DNA from: Cinclus cinclus
Lineage: Eukaryota; Chordata; Aves; Passeriformes; Cinclidae
Direction: 5' to 3'
Length of the DNA: 64,000 nucleotides
Assembly (NCBI RefSeq): GCF_963662255.1
Contig: NW_026912215.1
Location: 434,001-498,000, forward strand
The number at the start of each line of letters is the position of its first letter. Positions within the stretch are counted from its first letter, which is position 1. Made by a program: the position numbers and the translations under genes. Below are positions 11,055 through 25,200 of the stretch, piece by piece. The notes beneath the pieces are model-generated. The model was not told the origin of the DNA, searched no databases, and saw nothing but the letters and a program-made list of their open reading frames with translations.

Positions 11055-14000
11055 GCGGCGCCACGCTCCCTCGGATACTGTGTCCTTTCCCTCTGCACTG
11101 CGTCTGCCGAGGTGCTCTGTGCCTCTCGGAGCAGAAGGGCAAAGGACAATGTTTTCCACAGCAGGGTAGAAATGGCATTGCTAGCAGGAAAGCTAGATGC
11201 CTTGGAACTGTCCCCTTAGCCCTTGCCACTCACTTCAGGCTCGTACGCTGAGCAGAACAGCCTGCTGTTCTGAAGCTTCGCTGGCTGGCGTTCGTGCCCA
11301 GACGCGATTTCCTTCCCAAGGAGGCGAAGCGCCGTCTACTTCTCGCACCGAGCACGCTGCTCCTGGCTGTCGCTTCTGCCGCAACGAGCTCGCTACGAGC
11401 ACTTTTCTTCTCAACCCTCTAGACCATTGCTTTCTGCTTTTCTTGTCTCGTGAATGGAGACGGAAAGCTTCTCGGCTACAATCTCGCCTAGAACAACTGC
11501 GGCTACACATTAAGCTCGCCCGGAACGCCCTGCTGAAACTTGCCTTCTGGCACCCCATTCGCGGGGCAGCCGTCTTTCTTCGGCCACCTGCCAAGTGGCC
11601 CCATATCGCCGCGCTCGTTGCACTCCGCTTGTCAGATTGGCTTCCCGTGGCGCTGATTTCAGCCTGGCCAAATACTCGCGCTGCGAAGAGCTGTCTCGCA
11701 GACAATCATGATCCAGCATAGAAATTTGTCCTGCAATGTTCCCCCCTCTTTTCCCGCATTGTGCTGCTCTGATGAATGCCTTGAGCATGGAACGACTTAA
11801 GCCAGCAAGTATTCCTCGCCGGCCACCTCTCGCTGTGCGAGAGGTATGCCGTGGACCCTTGGAACGCTGCCAAGCAAAAAGCAGAGCAGTGACCATAAAA
11901 GCGAGGAGAGAGCATGCACGAAGCACACTAGTTCTGTCTAGTGCTTCCCGTGCAGAGAGGCGGCAAAGCTGAATGCCGTGCCAGAGCTTCACTTCTCGCT
12001 GGAGCACAGGAAGGCAAGAATGAAGAGGCAGAACACAGCCTTGGTTTCAGCAGCCTCCGGGACTGCAAAAGTTCAGCAATAGCTCTGTCAAAGCAGAACT
12101 CGGCTGAGAATGCTCTCGCAGCTTGGGAAAGTTAGGCGCAGCTGTTGACCAGCTCTGCCCGTGGCCACAGGCTGCTTCTTCCACCTTCACTGTGGCAGAG
12201 CTTTTGCGGAGCAGAGACGGCATTCTTCAAGGGCGTGTTCTCCAAGGTGCTGTGAAACAGAGCCTAGCACGCTGTCTCGCTGATACTGGCTTTCGGCAAG
12301 CAGGCGTGCCAGACCGCCTACATTCTGCACTCTGGCAGCCTAGTTGCCAGCTTTCGGCAGCTGCTGTCCTAGCAAGGCAGCTCAGGGAGTCAAAGCCAGT
12401 GCCGGGCGGCACCTTTCTGCTTTGCCCGCCTACGCGGCGCCACGCTCCCTCGGATACTGTGTCCTTTCCCTCTGCACTGCGTCTGCCGAGGTGCTCTGTG
12501 CCTCTCGGAGCAGAAGGGCAAAGGACAATGTTTTCCACAGCAGGGTAGAAATGGCATTGCTAGCAGGAAAGCTAGATGCCTTGGAACTGTCCCCTTAGCC
12601 CTTGCCACTCACTTCAGGCTCGTACGCTGAGCAGAACAGCCTGCTGTTCTGAAGCTTCGCTGGCTGGCGTTCGTGCCCAGACGCGATTTCCTTCCCAAGG
12701 AGGCGAAGCGCCGTCTACTTCTCGCACCGAGCACGCTGCTCCTGGCTGTCGCTTCTGCCGCAACGAGCTCGCTACGAGCACTTTTCTTCTCAACCCTCTA
12801 GACCATTGCTTTCTGCTTTTCTTGTCTCGTGAATGGAGACGGAAAGCTTCTCGGCTACAATCTCGCCTAGAACAACTGCGGCTACACATTAAGCTCGCCC
12901 GGAACGCCCTGCTGAAACTTGCCTTCTGGCACCCCATTCGCGGGGCAGCCGTCTTTCTTCGGCCACCTGCCAAGTGGCCCCATATCGCCGCGCTCGTTGC
13001 ACTCCGCTTGTCAGATTGGCTTCCCGTGGCGCTGATTTCAGCCTGGCCAAATACTCGCGCTGCGAAGAGCTGTCTCGCAGACAATCATGATCCAGCATAG
13101 AAATTTGTCCTGCAATGTTCCCCCCTCTTTTCCCGCATTGTGCTGCTCTGATGAATGCCTTGAGCATGGAACGACTTAAGCCAGCAAGTATTCCTCGCCG
13201 GCCACCTCTCGCTGTGCAAGAGGTATGCCGTGGACCCTTGGAACGCTGCCAAGCAAAAAGCAGAGCAGTGACCATAAAAGCGAGGAGAGAGCATGCACGA
13301 AGCACACTAGTTCTGTCTAGTGCTTTCCGTGCAGAGAGGCGGCAAAGCTGAATGCCGTGCCAGAGCTTCACTTCTCGCTGGAGCACAGGAAGGCAAGAAT
13401 GAAGAGGCAGAACACAGCCTTGGTTTCAGCAGCCTCCGGGACTGCAAAAGTTCAGCAATAGCTCTGTCAAAGCAGAACTCGGCTGAGAATGCTCTCGCAG
13501 CTTGGGAAAGTTAGGCGCAGCTGTTGACCAGCTCTGCCCGTGGCCACAGGCTTCTTCTTCCACCTTCGCTGTGGCAGAGCTTTTGCGGAGCAGAGAGGGC
13601 ATTCTTCAAGGGCGTGTTCTCCAAGGTGCTGTGAAACAGAGCCTAGCACGCTGTCTCGCTGATACTGGCTTTCGGCAAGCAGGCGTGCCAGACCGCCTAC
13701 ATTCTGCACTCTGGCAGCCTAGTTGCCAGCTTTCGGCAGCTGCTGTCCTAGCAAGGCAGCTCAGGGAGTCAAAGCCAGTGCCGGGCGGCACCTTTCTGCT
13801 TTGCCCGCCTACGCGGCGCCACGCTCCCTCGGATACTGTGTCCTTTCCCTCTGCACTGCGTCTGCCGAGGTGCTCTGTGCCTCTCGGAGCAGAAGGGCAA
13901 AGGACAATGTTTTCCACAGCAGGGTAGAAATGGCATTGCTAGCAGGAAAGCTAGATGCCTTGGAACTGTCCCCTTAGCCCTTGCCACTCACTTCAGGCTC

Positions 14001-17000
14001 GTACGCTGAGCAGAACAGCCTGCTGTTCTGAAGCTTCGCTGGCTGGCGTTCGTGCCCAGACGCGATTTCCTTCCCAAGGAGGCGAAGCGCCGTCTACTTC
14101 TCGCACCGAGCACGCTGCTCCTGGCTGTCGCTTCTGCCGCAACGAGCTCGCTACGAGCACTTTTCTTCTCAACCCTCTAGACCATTGCTTTCTGCTTTTC
14201 TTGTCTCGTGAATGGAGACGGAAAGCTTCTCGGCTACAATCTCGCCTAGAACAAGTGCGGCTACACATTAAGCTCGCCCGGAACGCCCTGCTGAAACTTG
14301 CCTTCTGGCACCCCATTCGCGGGGCAGCCGTCTTTCTTCGGCCACCTGCCAAGTGGCCCCATATCGCCGCGCTCGTTGCACTCCGCTTGTCAGATTGGCT
14401 TCCCGTGGCGCTGATTTCAGCCTGGCCAAATACTCGCGCTGCGAAGAGCTGTCTCGCAGACAATCATGATCCAGCATAGAAATTTGTCCTGCAATGTTCC
14501 CCCCTCTTTTCCCGCATTGTGCTGCTCTGATGAATGCCTTGAGCATGGAACGACTTAAGCCAGCAAGTATTCCTCGCCGGCCACCTCTCGCTGTGCAAGA
14601 GGTATGCCGTGGACCCTTGGAACGCTGCCAAGCAAAAAGCAGAGCAGTGACCATAAAAGCGAGGAGAGAGCATGCACGAAGCACACTAGTTCTGTCTAGT
14701 GCTTCCCGTGCAGAGAGGCGGCAAAGCTGAATGCCGTGCCAGAGCTTCACTTCTCGCTGGAGCACAGGAAGGCAAGAATGAAGAGGCAGAACACAGCCTT
14801 GGTTTCAGCAGCCTCCGGGACTGCAAAAGTTCAGCAATAGCTCTGTCAAAGCAGAACTCGGCTGAGAATGCTCTCGCAGCTTGGGAAAGTTAGGCGCAGC
14901 TGTTGACCAGCTCTGCCCGTGGCCACAGGCTTCTTCTTCCACCTTCGCTGTGGCAGAGCTTTTGCGGAGCAGAGAGGGCATCCTTCAAGGGCGTGTTCTC
15001 CAAGGTGCTGTGAAACAGAGCCTAGCACGCTGTCTCGCTGATCCTGGCTTTCGGCAAGCAGGCGTGCCAGACCGCCTACATTCTGCACTCTGGCAGCCTA
15101 GTTGCCAGCTTTCGGCAGCTGCTGTCCTAGCAAGGCAGCTCAGGGAGTCAAAGCCAGTGCCGGGCGGCACCTTTCTGCTTTGCCCGCCTACGCGGCGCCA
15201 CGCTCCCTCGGATACTGTGTCCTTTCCCTCTGCACTGCGTCTGCCGAGGTGCTCTGTGCCTCTCGGAGCAGAAGGGCAAAGGACAATGTTTTCCACAGCA
15301 GGGTAGAAATGGCATTGCTAGCAGGAAAGCTAGATGCCTTGGAACTGTCCCCTTAGCCCTTGCCACTCACTTCAGGCTCGTACGCTGAGCAGAACAGCCT
15401 GCTGTTCTGAAGCTTCGCTGGCTGGCGTTCGTGCCCAGACGCGATTTCCTTCCCAAGGAGGCGAAGCGCCGTCTACTTCTCGCACCGAGCACGCTGCTCC
15501 TGGCTGTCGCTTCTGCCGCAACGAGCTCGCTACGAGCACTTTTCTTCTCAACCCTCTAGACCATTGCTTTCTGCTTTTCTTGTCTCGTGAATGGAGACGG
15601 AAAGCTTCTCGGCTACAATCTCGCCTAGAACAACTGCGGCTACACATTAAGCTCGCCCGGAACGCCCTGCTGAAACTTGCCTTCTGGCACCCCATTCGCG
15701 GGGCAGCCGTCTTTCTTCGGCCACCTGCCAAGTGGCCCCATATCGCCGCGCTCGTTGCACTCCGCTTGTCAGATTGGCTTCCCGTGGCGCTGATTTCAGC
15801 CTGGCCAAATACTCGCGCTGCGAAGAGCTGTCTCGCAGACAATCATGATCCAGCATAGAAATTTGTCCTGCAATGTTCCCCCCTCTTTTCCCGCATTGTG
15901 CTGCTCTGATGAATGCCTTGAGCATGGAACGACTTAAGCCAGCAAGTATTCCTCGCCGGCCACCTCTCGCTGTGCGAGAGGTATGCCGTGGACCCTTGGA
16001 ACGCTGCCAAGCAAAAAGCAGAGCAGTGACCATAAAAGCGAGGAGAGAGCATGCACGAAGCACACTAGTTCTGTCTAGTGCTTCCCGTGCAGAGAGGCGG
16101 CAAAGCTGAATGCCGTGCCAGAGCTTCACTTCTCGCTGGAGCACAGGAAGGCAAGAATGAAGAGGCAGAACACAGCCTTGGTTTCAGCAGCCTCCGGGAC
16201 TGCAAAAGTTCAGCAATAGCTCTGTCAAAGCAGAACTCGGCTGAGAATGCTCTCGCAGCTTGGGAAAGTTAGGCGCAGCTGTTGACCAGCTCTGCCCGTG
16301 GCCACAGGCTGCTTCTTCCACCTTCACTGTGGCAGAGCTTTTGCGGAGCAGAGACGGCATTCTTCAAGGGCGTGTTCTCCAAGGTGCTGTGAAACAGAGC
16401 CTAGCACGCTGTCTCGCTGATACTGGCTTTCGGCAAGCAGGCGTGCCAGACCGCCTACATTCTGCACTCTGGCAGCCTAGTTGCCAGCTTTCGGCAGCTG
16501 CTGTCCTAGCAAGGCAGCTCAGGGAGTCAAAGCCAGTGCCGGGCGGCACCTTTCTGCTTTGCCCGCCTACGCGGCGCCACGCTCCCTCGGATACTGTGTC
16601 CTTTCCCTCTGCACTGCGTCTGCCGAGGTGCTCTGTGCCTCTCGGAGCAGAAGGGCAAAGGACAATGTTTTCCACAGCAGGGTAGAAATGGCATTGCTAG
16701 CAGGAAAGCTAGATGCCTTGGAACTGTCCCCTTAGCCCTTGCCACTCACTTCAGGCTCGTACGCTGAGCAGAACAGCCTGCTGTTCTGAAGCTTCGCTGG
16801 CTGGCGTTCGTGCCCAGACGCGATTTCCTTCCCAAGGAGGCGAAGCGCCGTCTACTTCTCGCACCGAGCACGCTGCTCCTGGCTGTCGCTTCTGCCGCAA
16901 CGAGCTCGCTACGAGCACTTTTCTTCTCAACCCTCTAGACCATTGCTTTCTGCTTTTCTTGTCTCGTGAATGGAGACGGAAAGCTTCTCGGCTACAATCT

Positions 17001-20000
17001 CGCCTAGAACAACTGCGGCTACACATTAAGCTCGCCCGGAACGCCCTGCTGAAACTTGCCTTCTGGCACCCCATTCGCGGGGCAGCCGTCTTTCTTCGGC
17101 CACCTGCCAAGTGGCCCCATATCGCCGCGCTCGTTGCACTCCGCTTGTCAGATTGGCTTCCCGTGGCGCTGATTTCAGCCTGGCCAAATACTCGCGCTGC
17201 GAAGAGCTGTCTCGCAGACAATCATGATCCAGCATAGAAATTTGTCCTGCAATGTTCCCCCCTCTTTTCCCGCATTGTGCTGCTCTGATGAATGCCTTGA
17301 GCATGGAACGACTTAAGCCAGCAAGTATTCCTCGCCGGCCACCTCTCGCTGTGCAAGAGGTATGCCGTGGACCCTTGGAACGCTGCCAAGCAAAAAGCAG
17401 AGCAGTGACCATAAAAGCGAGGAGAGAGCATGCACGAAGCACACTAGTTCTGTCTAGTGCTTTCCGTGCAGAGAGGCGGCAAAGCTGAATGCCGTGCCAG
17501 AGCTTCACTTCTCGCTGGAGCACAGGAAGGCAAGAATGAAGAGGCAGAACACAGCCTTGGTTTCAGCAGCCTCCGGGACTGCAAAAGTTCAGCAATAGCT
17601 CTGTCAAAGCAGAACTCGGCTGAGAATGCTCTCGCAGCTTGGGAAAGTTAGGCGCAGCTGTTGACCAGCTCTGCCCGTGGCCACAGGCTGCTTCTTCCAC
17701 CTTCACTGTGGCAGAGCTTTTGCGGAGCAGAGACGGCATTCTTCAAGGGCGTGTTCTCCAAGGTGCTGTGAAACAGAGCCTAGCACGCTGTCTCGCTGAA
17801 ACTGGCTTTCGGCAAGCAGGCGTGCCAGACCGCCGACATTCTGCACTCTGGCAGCCTAGTTGCCAGCTTTCGGCAGCTGCTGTCCTAGCAAGGAAGCTCA
17901 GGGAGTCAAAGCCAGTGCCGGGCGGCACCTTTCTGCTTTGCCCGCCTACGCGGCGCCACGCTCCCTCGGATACTGTGTCCTTTCCCTCTGCACTGCGTCT
18001 GCCGAGGTGCTCTGTGCCTCTCGGAGCAGAAGGGCAAAGGACAATGTTTTCCACAGCAGGGTAGAAATGGCATTGCTAGCAGGAAAGCTAGATGCCTTGG
18101 AACTGTCCCCTTAGCCCTTGCCACTCACTTCAGGCTCGTACGCTGAGCAGAACAGCCTGCTGTTCTGAAGCTTCGCTGGCTGGCGTTCGTGCCCAGACGC
18201 CATTTCCTTCCCAAGGAGGCGAAGCGCCGTCTACTTCTCGCACCGAGCACGCTGCTCCTGGCTGTCGCTTCTGCCGCAACGAGCTCGCTACGAGCACTTT
18301 TCTTCTCAACCCTCTAGACCATTGCTTTCTGCTTTTCTTGTCTCGTGAATGGAGACGGAAAGCTTCTCGGCTACAATCTCGCCTAGAACAACTGCGGCTA
18401 CACATTAAGCTCGCCCGGAACGCCCTGCTGAAACTTGCCTTCTGGCACCCCATTCGCGGGGCAGCCGTCTTTCTTCGGCCACCTGCCAAGTGGCCCCATA
18501 TCGCCGCGCTCGTTGCACTCCGCTTGTCAGATTGGCTTCCCGTGGCGCTGATTTCAGCCTGGCCAAATACTCGCGCTGCGAAGAGCTGTCTCGCAGACAA
18601 TCATGATCCAGCATAGAAATTTGTCCTGCAATGTTCCCCCCTCTTTTCCCGCATTGTGCTGCTCTGATGAATGCCTTGAGCATGGAACGACTTAAGCCAG
18701 CAAGTATTCCTCGCCGGCCACCTCTCGCTGTGCAAGAGGTATGCCGTGGACCCTTTGAACGCTGCCAAGCAAAAAGCAGAGCAGTGACCATAAAAGCGAG
18801 GAGAGAGCATGCACGAAGCACACTAGTTCTGTCTAGTGCTTCCCGTGCAGAGAGGCGGCAAAGCTGAATGCCGTGCCAGAGCTTCACTTCTCGCTGGAGC
18901 ACAGGAAGGCAAGAATGAAGAGGCAGAACACAGCCTTGGTTTCAGCAGCCTCCGGGACTGCAAAAGTTCAGCAATAGCTCTGTCAAAGCAGAACTCGGCT
19001 GAGAATGCTCTCGCAGCTTGGGAAAGTTAGGCGCAGCTGTTGACCAGCTCTGCCCGTGGCCACAGGCTTCTTCTTCCACCTTCACTGTGGCAGAGCTTTT
19101 GCGGAGCAGAGAGGGCATTCTTCAAGGGCGTGTTCTCCAAGGTGCTGTGAAACAGAGCCTAGCACGCTGTCTCGCTGATACTGGCTTTCGGCAAGCAGGC
19201 GTGCCAGACCGCCTACATTCTGCACTCTGGCAGCCTAGTTGCCAGCTTTCGGCAGCTGCTGTCCTAGCAAGGCAGCTCAGGGAGTCAAAGCCAGTGCCGG
19301 GCGGCACCTTTCTGCTTTGCCCGCCTACGCGGCGCCACGCTCCCTCGGATACTGTGTCCTTTCCCTCTGCACTGCGTCTGCCGAGGTGCTCTGTGCCTCT
19401 CGGAGCAGAAGGGCAAAGGACAATGTTTTCCACAGCAGGGTAGAAATGGCATTGCTAGCAGGAAAGCTAGATGCCTTGGAACTGTCCCCTTAGCCCTTGC
19501 CACTCACTTCAGGCTCGTACGCTGAGCAGAACAGCCTGCTGTTCTGAAGCTTCGCTGGCTGGCGTTCGTGCCCAGACGCGATTTCCTTCCCAAGGAGGCG
19601 AAGCGCCGTCTACTTCTCGCACCGAGCACGCTGCTCCTGGCTGTCGCTTCTGCCGCAACGAGCTCGCTACGAGCACTTTTCTTCTCAACCCTCTAGACCA
19701 TTGCTTTCTGCTTTTCTTGTCTCGTGAATGGAGACGGAAAGCTTCTCGGCTACAATCTCGCCTAGAACAACTGCGGCTACACATTAAGCTCGCCCGGAAC
19801 GCCCTGCTGAAACTTGCCTTCTGGCACCCCATTCGCGGGGCAGCCGTCTTTCTTCGGCCACCTGCCAAGTGGCCCCATATCGCCGCGCTCGTTGCACTCC
19901 GCTTGTCAGATTGGCTTCCCGTGGCGCTGATTTCAGCCTGGCCAAATACTCGCGCTGCGAAGAGCTGTCTCGCAGACAATCATGATCCAGCATAGAAATT

Positions 20001-20707
20001 TGTCCTGCAATGTTCCCCCCTCTTTTCCCGCATTGTGCTGCTCTGATGAATGCCTTGAGCATGGAACGACTTAAGCCAGCAAGTATTCCTCGCCGGCCAC
20101 CTCTCGCTGTGCAAGAGGTATGCCGTGGACCCTTTGAACGCTGCCAAGCAAAAAGCAGAGCAGTGACCATAAAAGCGAGGAGAGAGCATGCACGAAGCAC
20201 ACTAGTTCTGTCTAGTGCTTCCCGTGCAGAGAGGCGGCAAAGCTGAATGCCGTGCCAGAGCTTCACTTCTCGCTGGAGCACAGGAAGGCAAGAATGAAGA
20301 GGCAGAACACAGCCTTGGTTTCAGCAGCCTCCGGGACTGCAAAAGTTCAGCAATAGCTCTGTCAAAGCAGAACTCGGCTGAGAATGCTCTCGCAGCTTGG
20401 GAAAGTTAGGCGCAGCTGTTGACCAGCTCTGCCCGTGGCCACAGGCTGCTTCTTCCACCTTCACTGTGGCAGAGCTTTTGCGGAGCAGAGACGGCATTCT
20501 TCAAGTGCGTGTTCTCCAGGGTGCTGTGAAACAGAGCCTAGCACGCTGTCTCGCTGATACTGGCTTTCGGCAAGCAGGCGTGCCAGACCGCCTACATTCT
20601 GCACTCTGGCAGCCTAGTTGCCAGCTTTCGGCAGCTGCTGTCCTAGCAAGGAAGCTCAGGGAGTCAAAGCCAGTGCCGGGCGGCACCTTTCTGCTTTGCC
20701 CGCCTAA
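11055..20707 (+). repeat. 7-unit higher-order repeat, copy 2 (9,653 bp)
   Basis: This copy repeats the order b c a b d e f (units 9-15) with no difference from copy 1 at any variant site or in any translated stretch. The agreement continues 784 bp into a third copy and ends at 21492, where unit 16 has A and the matching position 11839 has G. Identity between two such long blocks, when their component units differ by about 0.5%, indicates recent amplification of the 7-unit block. An assembly duplication would look the same. Confidence 0.9.
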
Positions 20708-22228
20708 GCGGCGCCACGCTCCCTCGGATACTGTGTCCTTTCCCTCTGCACTGCGTCTGCCGAGGTGCTCTGTGCCTCTCGGAGCAGAAGGGCAAAGGAC
20801 AATGTTTTCCACAGCAGGGTAGAAATGGCATTGCTAGCAGGAAAGCTAGATGCCTTGGAACTGTCCCCTTAGCCCTTGCCACTCACTTCAGGCTCGTACG
20901 CTGAGCAGAACAGCCTGCTGTTCTGAAGCTTCGCTGGCTGGCGTTCGTGCCCAGACGCGATTTCCTTCCCAAGGAGGCGAAGCGCCGTCTACTTCTCGCA
21001 CCGAGCACGCTGCTCCTGGCTGTCGCTTCTGCCGCAACGAGCTCGCTACGAGCACTTTTCTTCTCAACCCTCTAGACCATTGCTTTCTGCTTTTCTTGTC
21101 TCGTGAATGGAGACGGAAAGCTTCTCGGCTACAATCTCGCCTAGAACAACTGCGGCTACACATTAAGCTCGCCCGGAACGCCCTGCTGAAACTTGCCTTC
21201 TGGCACCCCATTCGCGGGGCAGCCGTCTTTCTTCGGCCACCTGCCAAGTGGCCCCATATCGCCGCGCTCGTTGCACTCCGCTTGTCAGATTGGCTTCCCG
21301 TGGCGCTGATTTCAGCCTGGCCAAATACTCGCGCTGCGAAGAGCTGTCTCGCAGACAATCATGATCCAGCATAGAAATTTGTCCTGCAATGTTCCCCCCT
21401 CTTTTCCCGCATTGTGCTGCTCTGATGAATGCCTTGAGCATGGAACGACTTAAGCCAGCAAGTATTCCTCGCCGGCCACCTCTCGCTGTGCAAGAGGTAT
21501 GCCGTGGACCCTTGGAACGCTGCCAAGCAAAAAGCAGAGCAGTGACCATAAAAGCGAGGAGAGAGCATGCACGAAGCACACTAGTTCTGTCTAGTGCTTT
21601 CCGTGCAGAGAGGCGGCAAAGCTGAATGCCGTGCCAGAGCTTCACTTCTCGCTGGAGCACAGGAAGGCAAGAATGAAGAGGCAGAACACAGCCTTGGTTT
21701 CAGCAGCCTCCGGGACTGCAAAAGTTCAGCAATAGCTCTGTCAAAGCAGAACTCGGCTGAGAATGCTCTCGCAGCTTGGGAAAGTTAGGCGCAGCTGTTG
21801 ACCAGCTCTGCCCGTGGCCACAGGCTGCTTCTTCCACCTTCGCTGTGGCAGAGCTTTTGCGGAGCAGAGACGGCATTCTTCAAGTGCGTGTTCTCCAGGG
21901 TGCTGTGAAACAGAGCCTAGCACGCTGTCTCGCTGATACTGGCTTTCGGCAAGCAGGCGTGACAGACCGCCTACATTCTGCACTCTGGCAGCCTAGTTGC
22001 CAGCTTTCGGCAGCTGCTGTCCTAGCAAGGCAGCTCAGGGAGTCAAAGCCAGTGCCGGGCGGCACCTTTCTGCTTTGCCCGCCTACGCGGCGCCACGCTC
22101 CCTCGGATACTGTGTCCTTTCCCTCTGCACTGCGTCTGCCGAGGTGCTCTGTGCCTCTCGGAGCAGAAGGGCAAAGGACAATGTTTTCCACAGCAGGGTA
22201 GAAATGGCATTGCTAGCAGGAAAGCTAG
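20708..22228 (+). repeat. End of the ordered HOR and unit 16 (type g right half)
   Basis: The first 784 bp (to 21491) still follow the 7-unit HOR. After that unit 16 has A at site 807 and T at 915, like type c. Its right half is distinctive: G at 1142, G at 1157, C at 1186, T at 1200, G at 1213 and A at 1277 (position 21962). The rare A at 1277 is shared only with units 40 and 45, which carry the same right half. Confidence 0.88.
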
Positions 22229-25200
22229 ATGCCTTGGAACTGTCCCCTTAGCCCTTGCCACTCACTTCAGGCTCGTACGCTGAGCAGAACAGCCTGCTGT
22301 TCTGAAGCTTCGCTGGCTGGCGTTCGTGCCCAGACGCGATTTCCTTCCCAAGGAGGCGAAGCGCCGTCTACTTCTCGCACCGAGCACGCTGCTCCTGGCT
22401 GTCGCTTCTGCCGCAACGAGCTCGCTACGAGCACTTTTCTTCTCAACCCTCTAGACCATTGCTTTCTGCTTTTCTTGTCTCGTGAATGGAGACGGAAAGC
22501 TTCTCGGCTACAATCTCGCCTAGAACAACTGCGGCTACACATTAAGCTCGCCCGCAACGCCCTGCTGAAACTTGCCTTCTGGCACCCCATTCGCGGGGCA
22601 GCCGTCTTTCTTCGGCCACCTGCCAAGTGGCCCCATATCGCCGCGCTCGTTGCACTCCGCTTGTCAGATTGGCTTCCCGTGGCGCTGATTTCAGCCTGGC
22701 CAAATACTCGCGCTGCGAAGAGCTGTCTCGCAGACAATCATGATCCAGCATAGAAATTTGTCCTGCAATGTTCCCCCCTCTTTTCCCGCATTGTGCTGCT
22801 CTGATGAATGCCTTGAGCATGGAACGACTTAAGCCAGCAAGTATTCCTCGCCGGCCACCTCTCGCTGTGCAAGAGGTATGCCGTGGACCCTTTGAACGCT
22901 GCCAAGCAAAAAGCAGAGCAGTGACCATAAAAGCGAGGAGAGAGCATGCACGAAGCACACTAGTTCTGTCTAGTGCTTCCCGTGCAGAGAGGCGGCAAAG
23001 CTGAATGCCGTGCCAGAGCTTCACTTCTCGCTGGAGCACAGGAAGGCAAGAATGAAGAGGCAGAACACAGCCTTGGTTTCAGCAGCCTCCGGGACTGCAA
23101 AAGTTCAGCAATAGCTCTGTCAAAGCAGAACTCGGCTGAGAATGCTCTCGCAGCTTGGGAAAGTTAGGCGCAGCTGTTGACCAGCTCTGCCCGTGGCCAC
23201 AGGCTTCTTCTTCCACCTTCGCTGTGGCAGAGCTTTTGCGGAGCAGAGAGGGCATTCTTCAAGGGCGTGTTCTCCAAGGTGCTGTGAAACAGAGCCTAGC
23301 ACGCTGTCTCGCTGATACTGGCTTTCGGCAAGCAGGCGTGCCAGACCGCCTACATTCTGCACTCTGGCAGCCTAGTTGCCAGCTTTCGGCAGCTGCTGTC
23401 CTAGCAAGGCAGCTCAGGGAGTCAAAGCCAGTGCCGGGCGGCACCTTTCTGCTTTGCCCGCCTACGCGGCGCCACGCTCCCTCGGATACTGTGTCCTTTC
23501 CCTCTGCACTGCGTCTGCCGAGGTGCTCTGTGCCTCTCGGAGCAGAAGGGCAAAGGACAATGTTTTCCACAGCAGGGTAGAAATGGCATTGCTAGCAGGA
23601 AAGCTAGATGCCTTGGAACTGTCCCCTTAGCCCTTGCCACTCACTTCAGGCTCGTACGCTGAGCAGAACAGCCTGCTGTTCTGAAGCTTCGCTGGCTGGC
23701 GTTCGTGCCCAGACGCGATTTCCTTCCCAAGGAGGCGAAGCGCCGTCTACTTCTCGCACCGAGCACGCTGCTCCTGGCTTTCGCTTCTGCCGCAACGAGC
23801 TCGCTACGAGCACTTTTCTTCTCAACCCTCTAGACCATTGCTTTCTGCTTTTCTTGTCTCGTGAATGGAGACGGAAAGCTTCTCGGCTACAATCTCGCCT
23901 AGAACAACTGCGGCTACACATTAAGCTCGCCCGCAACGCCCTGCTGAAACTTGCCTTCTGGCACCACATTCGCGGGGCAGCCGTCTTTCTTCGGCCACCT
24001 GCCAAGTGGCCCCATATCGCCGCGCTCGTTGCACTCCGCTTGTCAGATTGGCTTCCCGTGGCGCTGATTTCAGCCTGGCCAAATACTCGCGCTGCGAAGA
24101 GCTGTCTCGCAGACAATCATGATCCAGCATAGAAATTTGTCCTGCAATGTTCCCCCCTCTTTTCCCGCATTGTGCTGCTCTGATGAATGCCTTGAGCATG
24201 GAACGACTTAAGCCAGCAAGTATTCCTCGCCGGCCACCTCTCGCTGTGCAAGAGGTATGCCGTGGACCCTTGGAACGCTGCCAAGCAAAAAGCAGAGCAG
24301 TGACCATAAAAGCGAGGAGAGAGCATGCACGAAGCACACTAGTTCTGTCTAGTGCTTTCCGTGCAGAGAGGCGGCAAAGCTGAATGCCGTGCCAGAGCTT
24401 CACTTCTCGCTGGAGCACAGGAAGGCAAGAATGAAGAGGCAGAACACAGCCTTGGTTTCAGCAGCCTCCGGGACTGCAAAAGTTCAGCAATAGCTCTGTC
24501 AAAGCAGAACTCGGCTGAGAATGCTCTCGCAGCTTGGGAAAGTTAGGCGCAGCTGTTGACCAGCTCTGCCCGTGGCCACAGGCTGCTTCTTCCACCTTCA
24601 CTGTGGCAGAGCTTTTGCGGAACAGAGACGGCATTCTTCAAGTGCGTGTTCTCCAGGGTGCTGTGAAACAGAGCCTAGCACGCTGTCTCGCTGATCCTGG
24701 CTTTCGGCAAGCAGGCGTGCCAGACCGCCTACATTCTGCACTCTGGCAGCCTAGTTGCCAGCTTTCGGCAGCTGCTGTCCTAGCAAGGCAGCTCAGGGAG
24801 TCAAAGCCAGTGCCGGGCGGCACCTTTCTGCTTTGCCCGCCTAAGCGGCGCCACGCTCCCTCGGATACTGTGTCCTTTCCCTCTGCACTGCGTCTGCCGA
24901 GGTGCTCTGTGCCTCTCGGAGCAGAAGGGCAAAGGACATTGTTTTCCACAGCAGGGTAGAAATGGCATTGCTAGCAGGAAAGCTAGATGCCTTGGAACTG
25001 TCCCCTTAGCCCTTGCCACTCACTTCAGGCTCGTACGCTGAGCAGAACAGCCTGCTGTTCTGAAGCTTCGCTGGCTGGCGTTCGTGCCCAGACGCGATTT
25101 CCTTCCCAAGGAGGCGAAGCGCCGTCTACTTCTCGCACCGAGCACGCTGCTCCTGGCTGTCGCTTCTGCCGCAACGAGCTCGCTACGAGCACTTTTCTTC

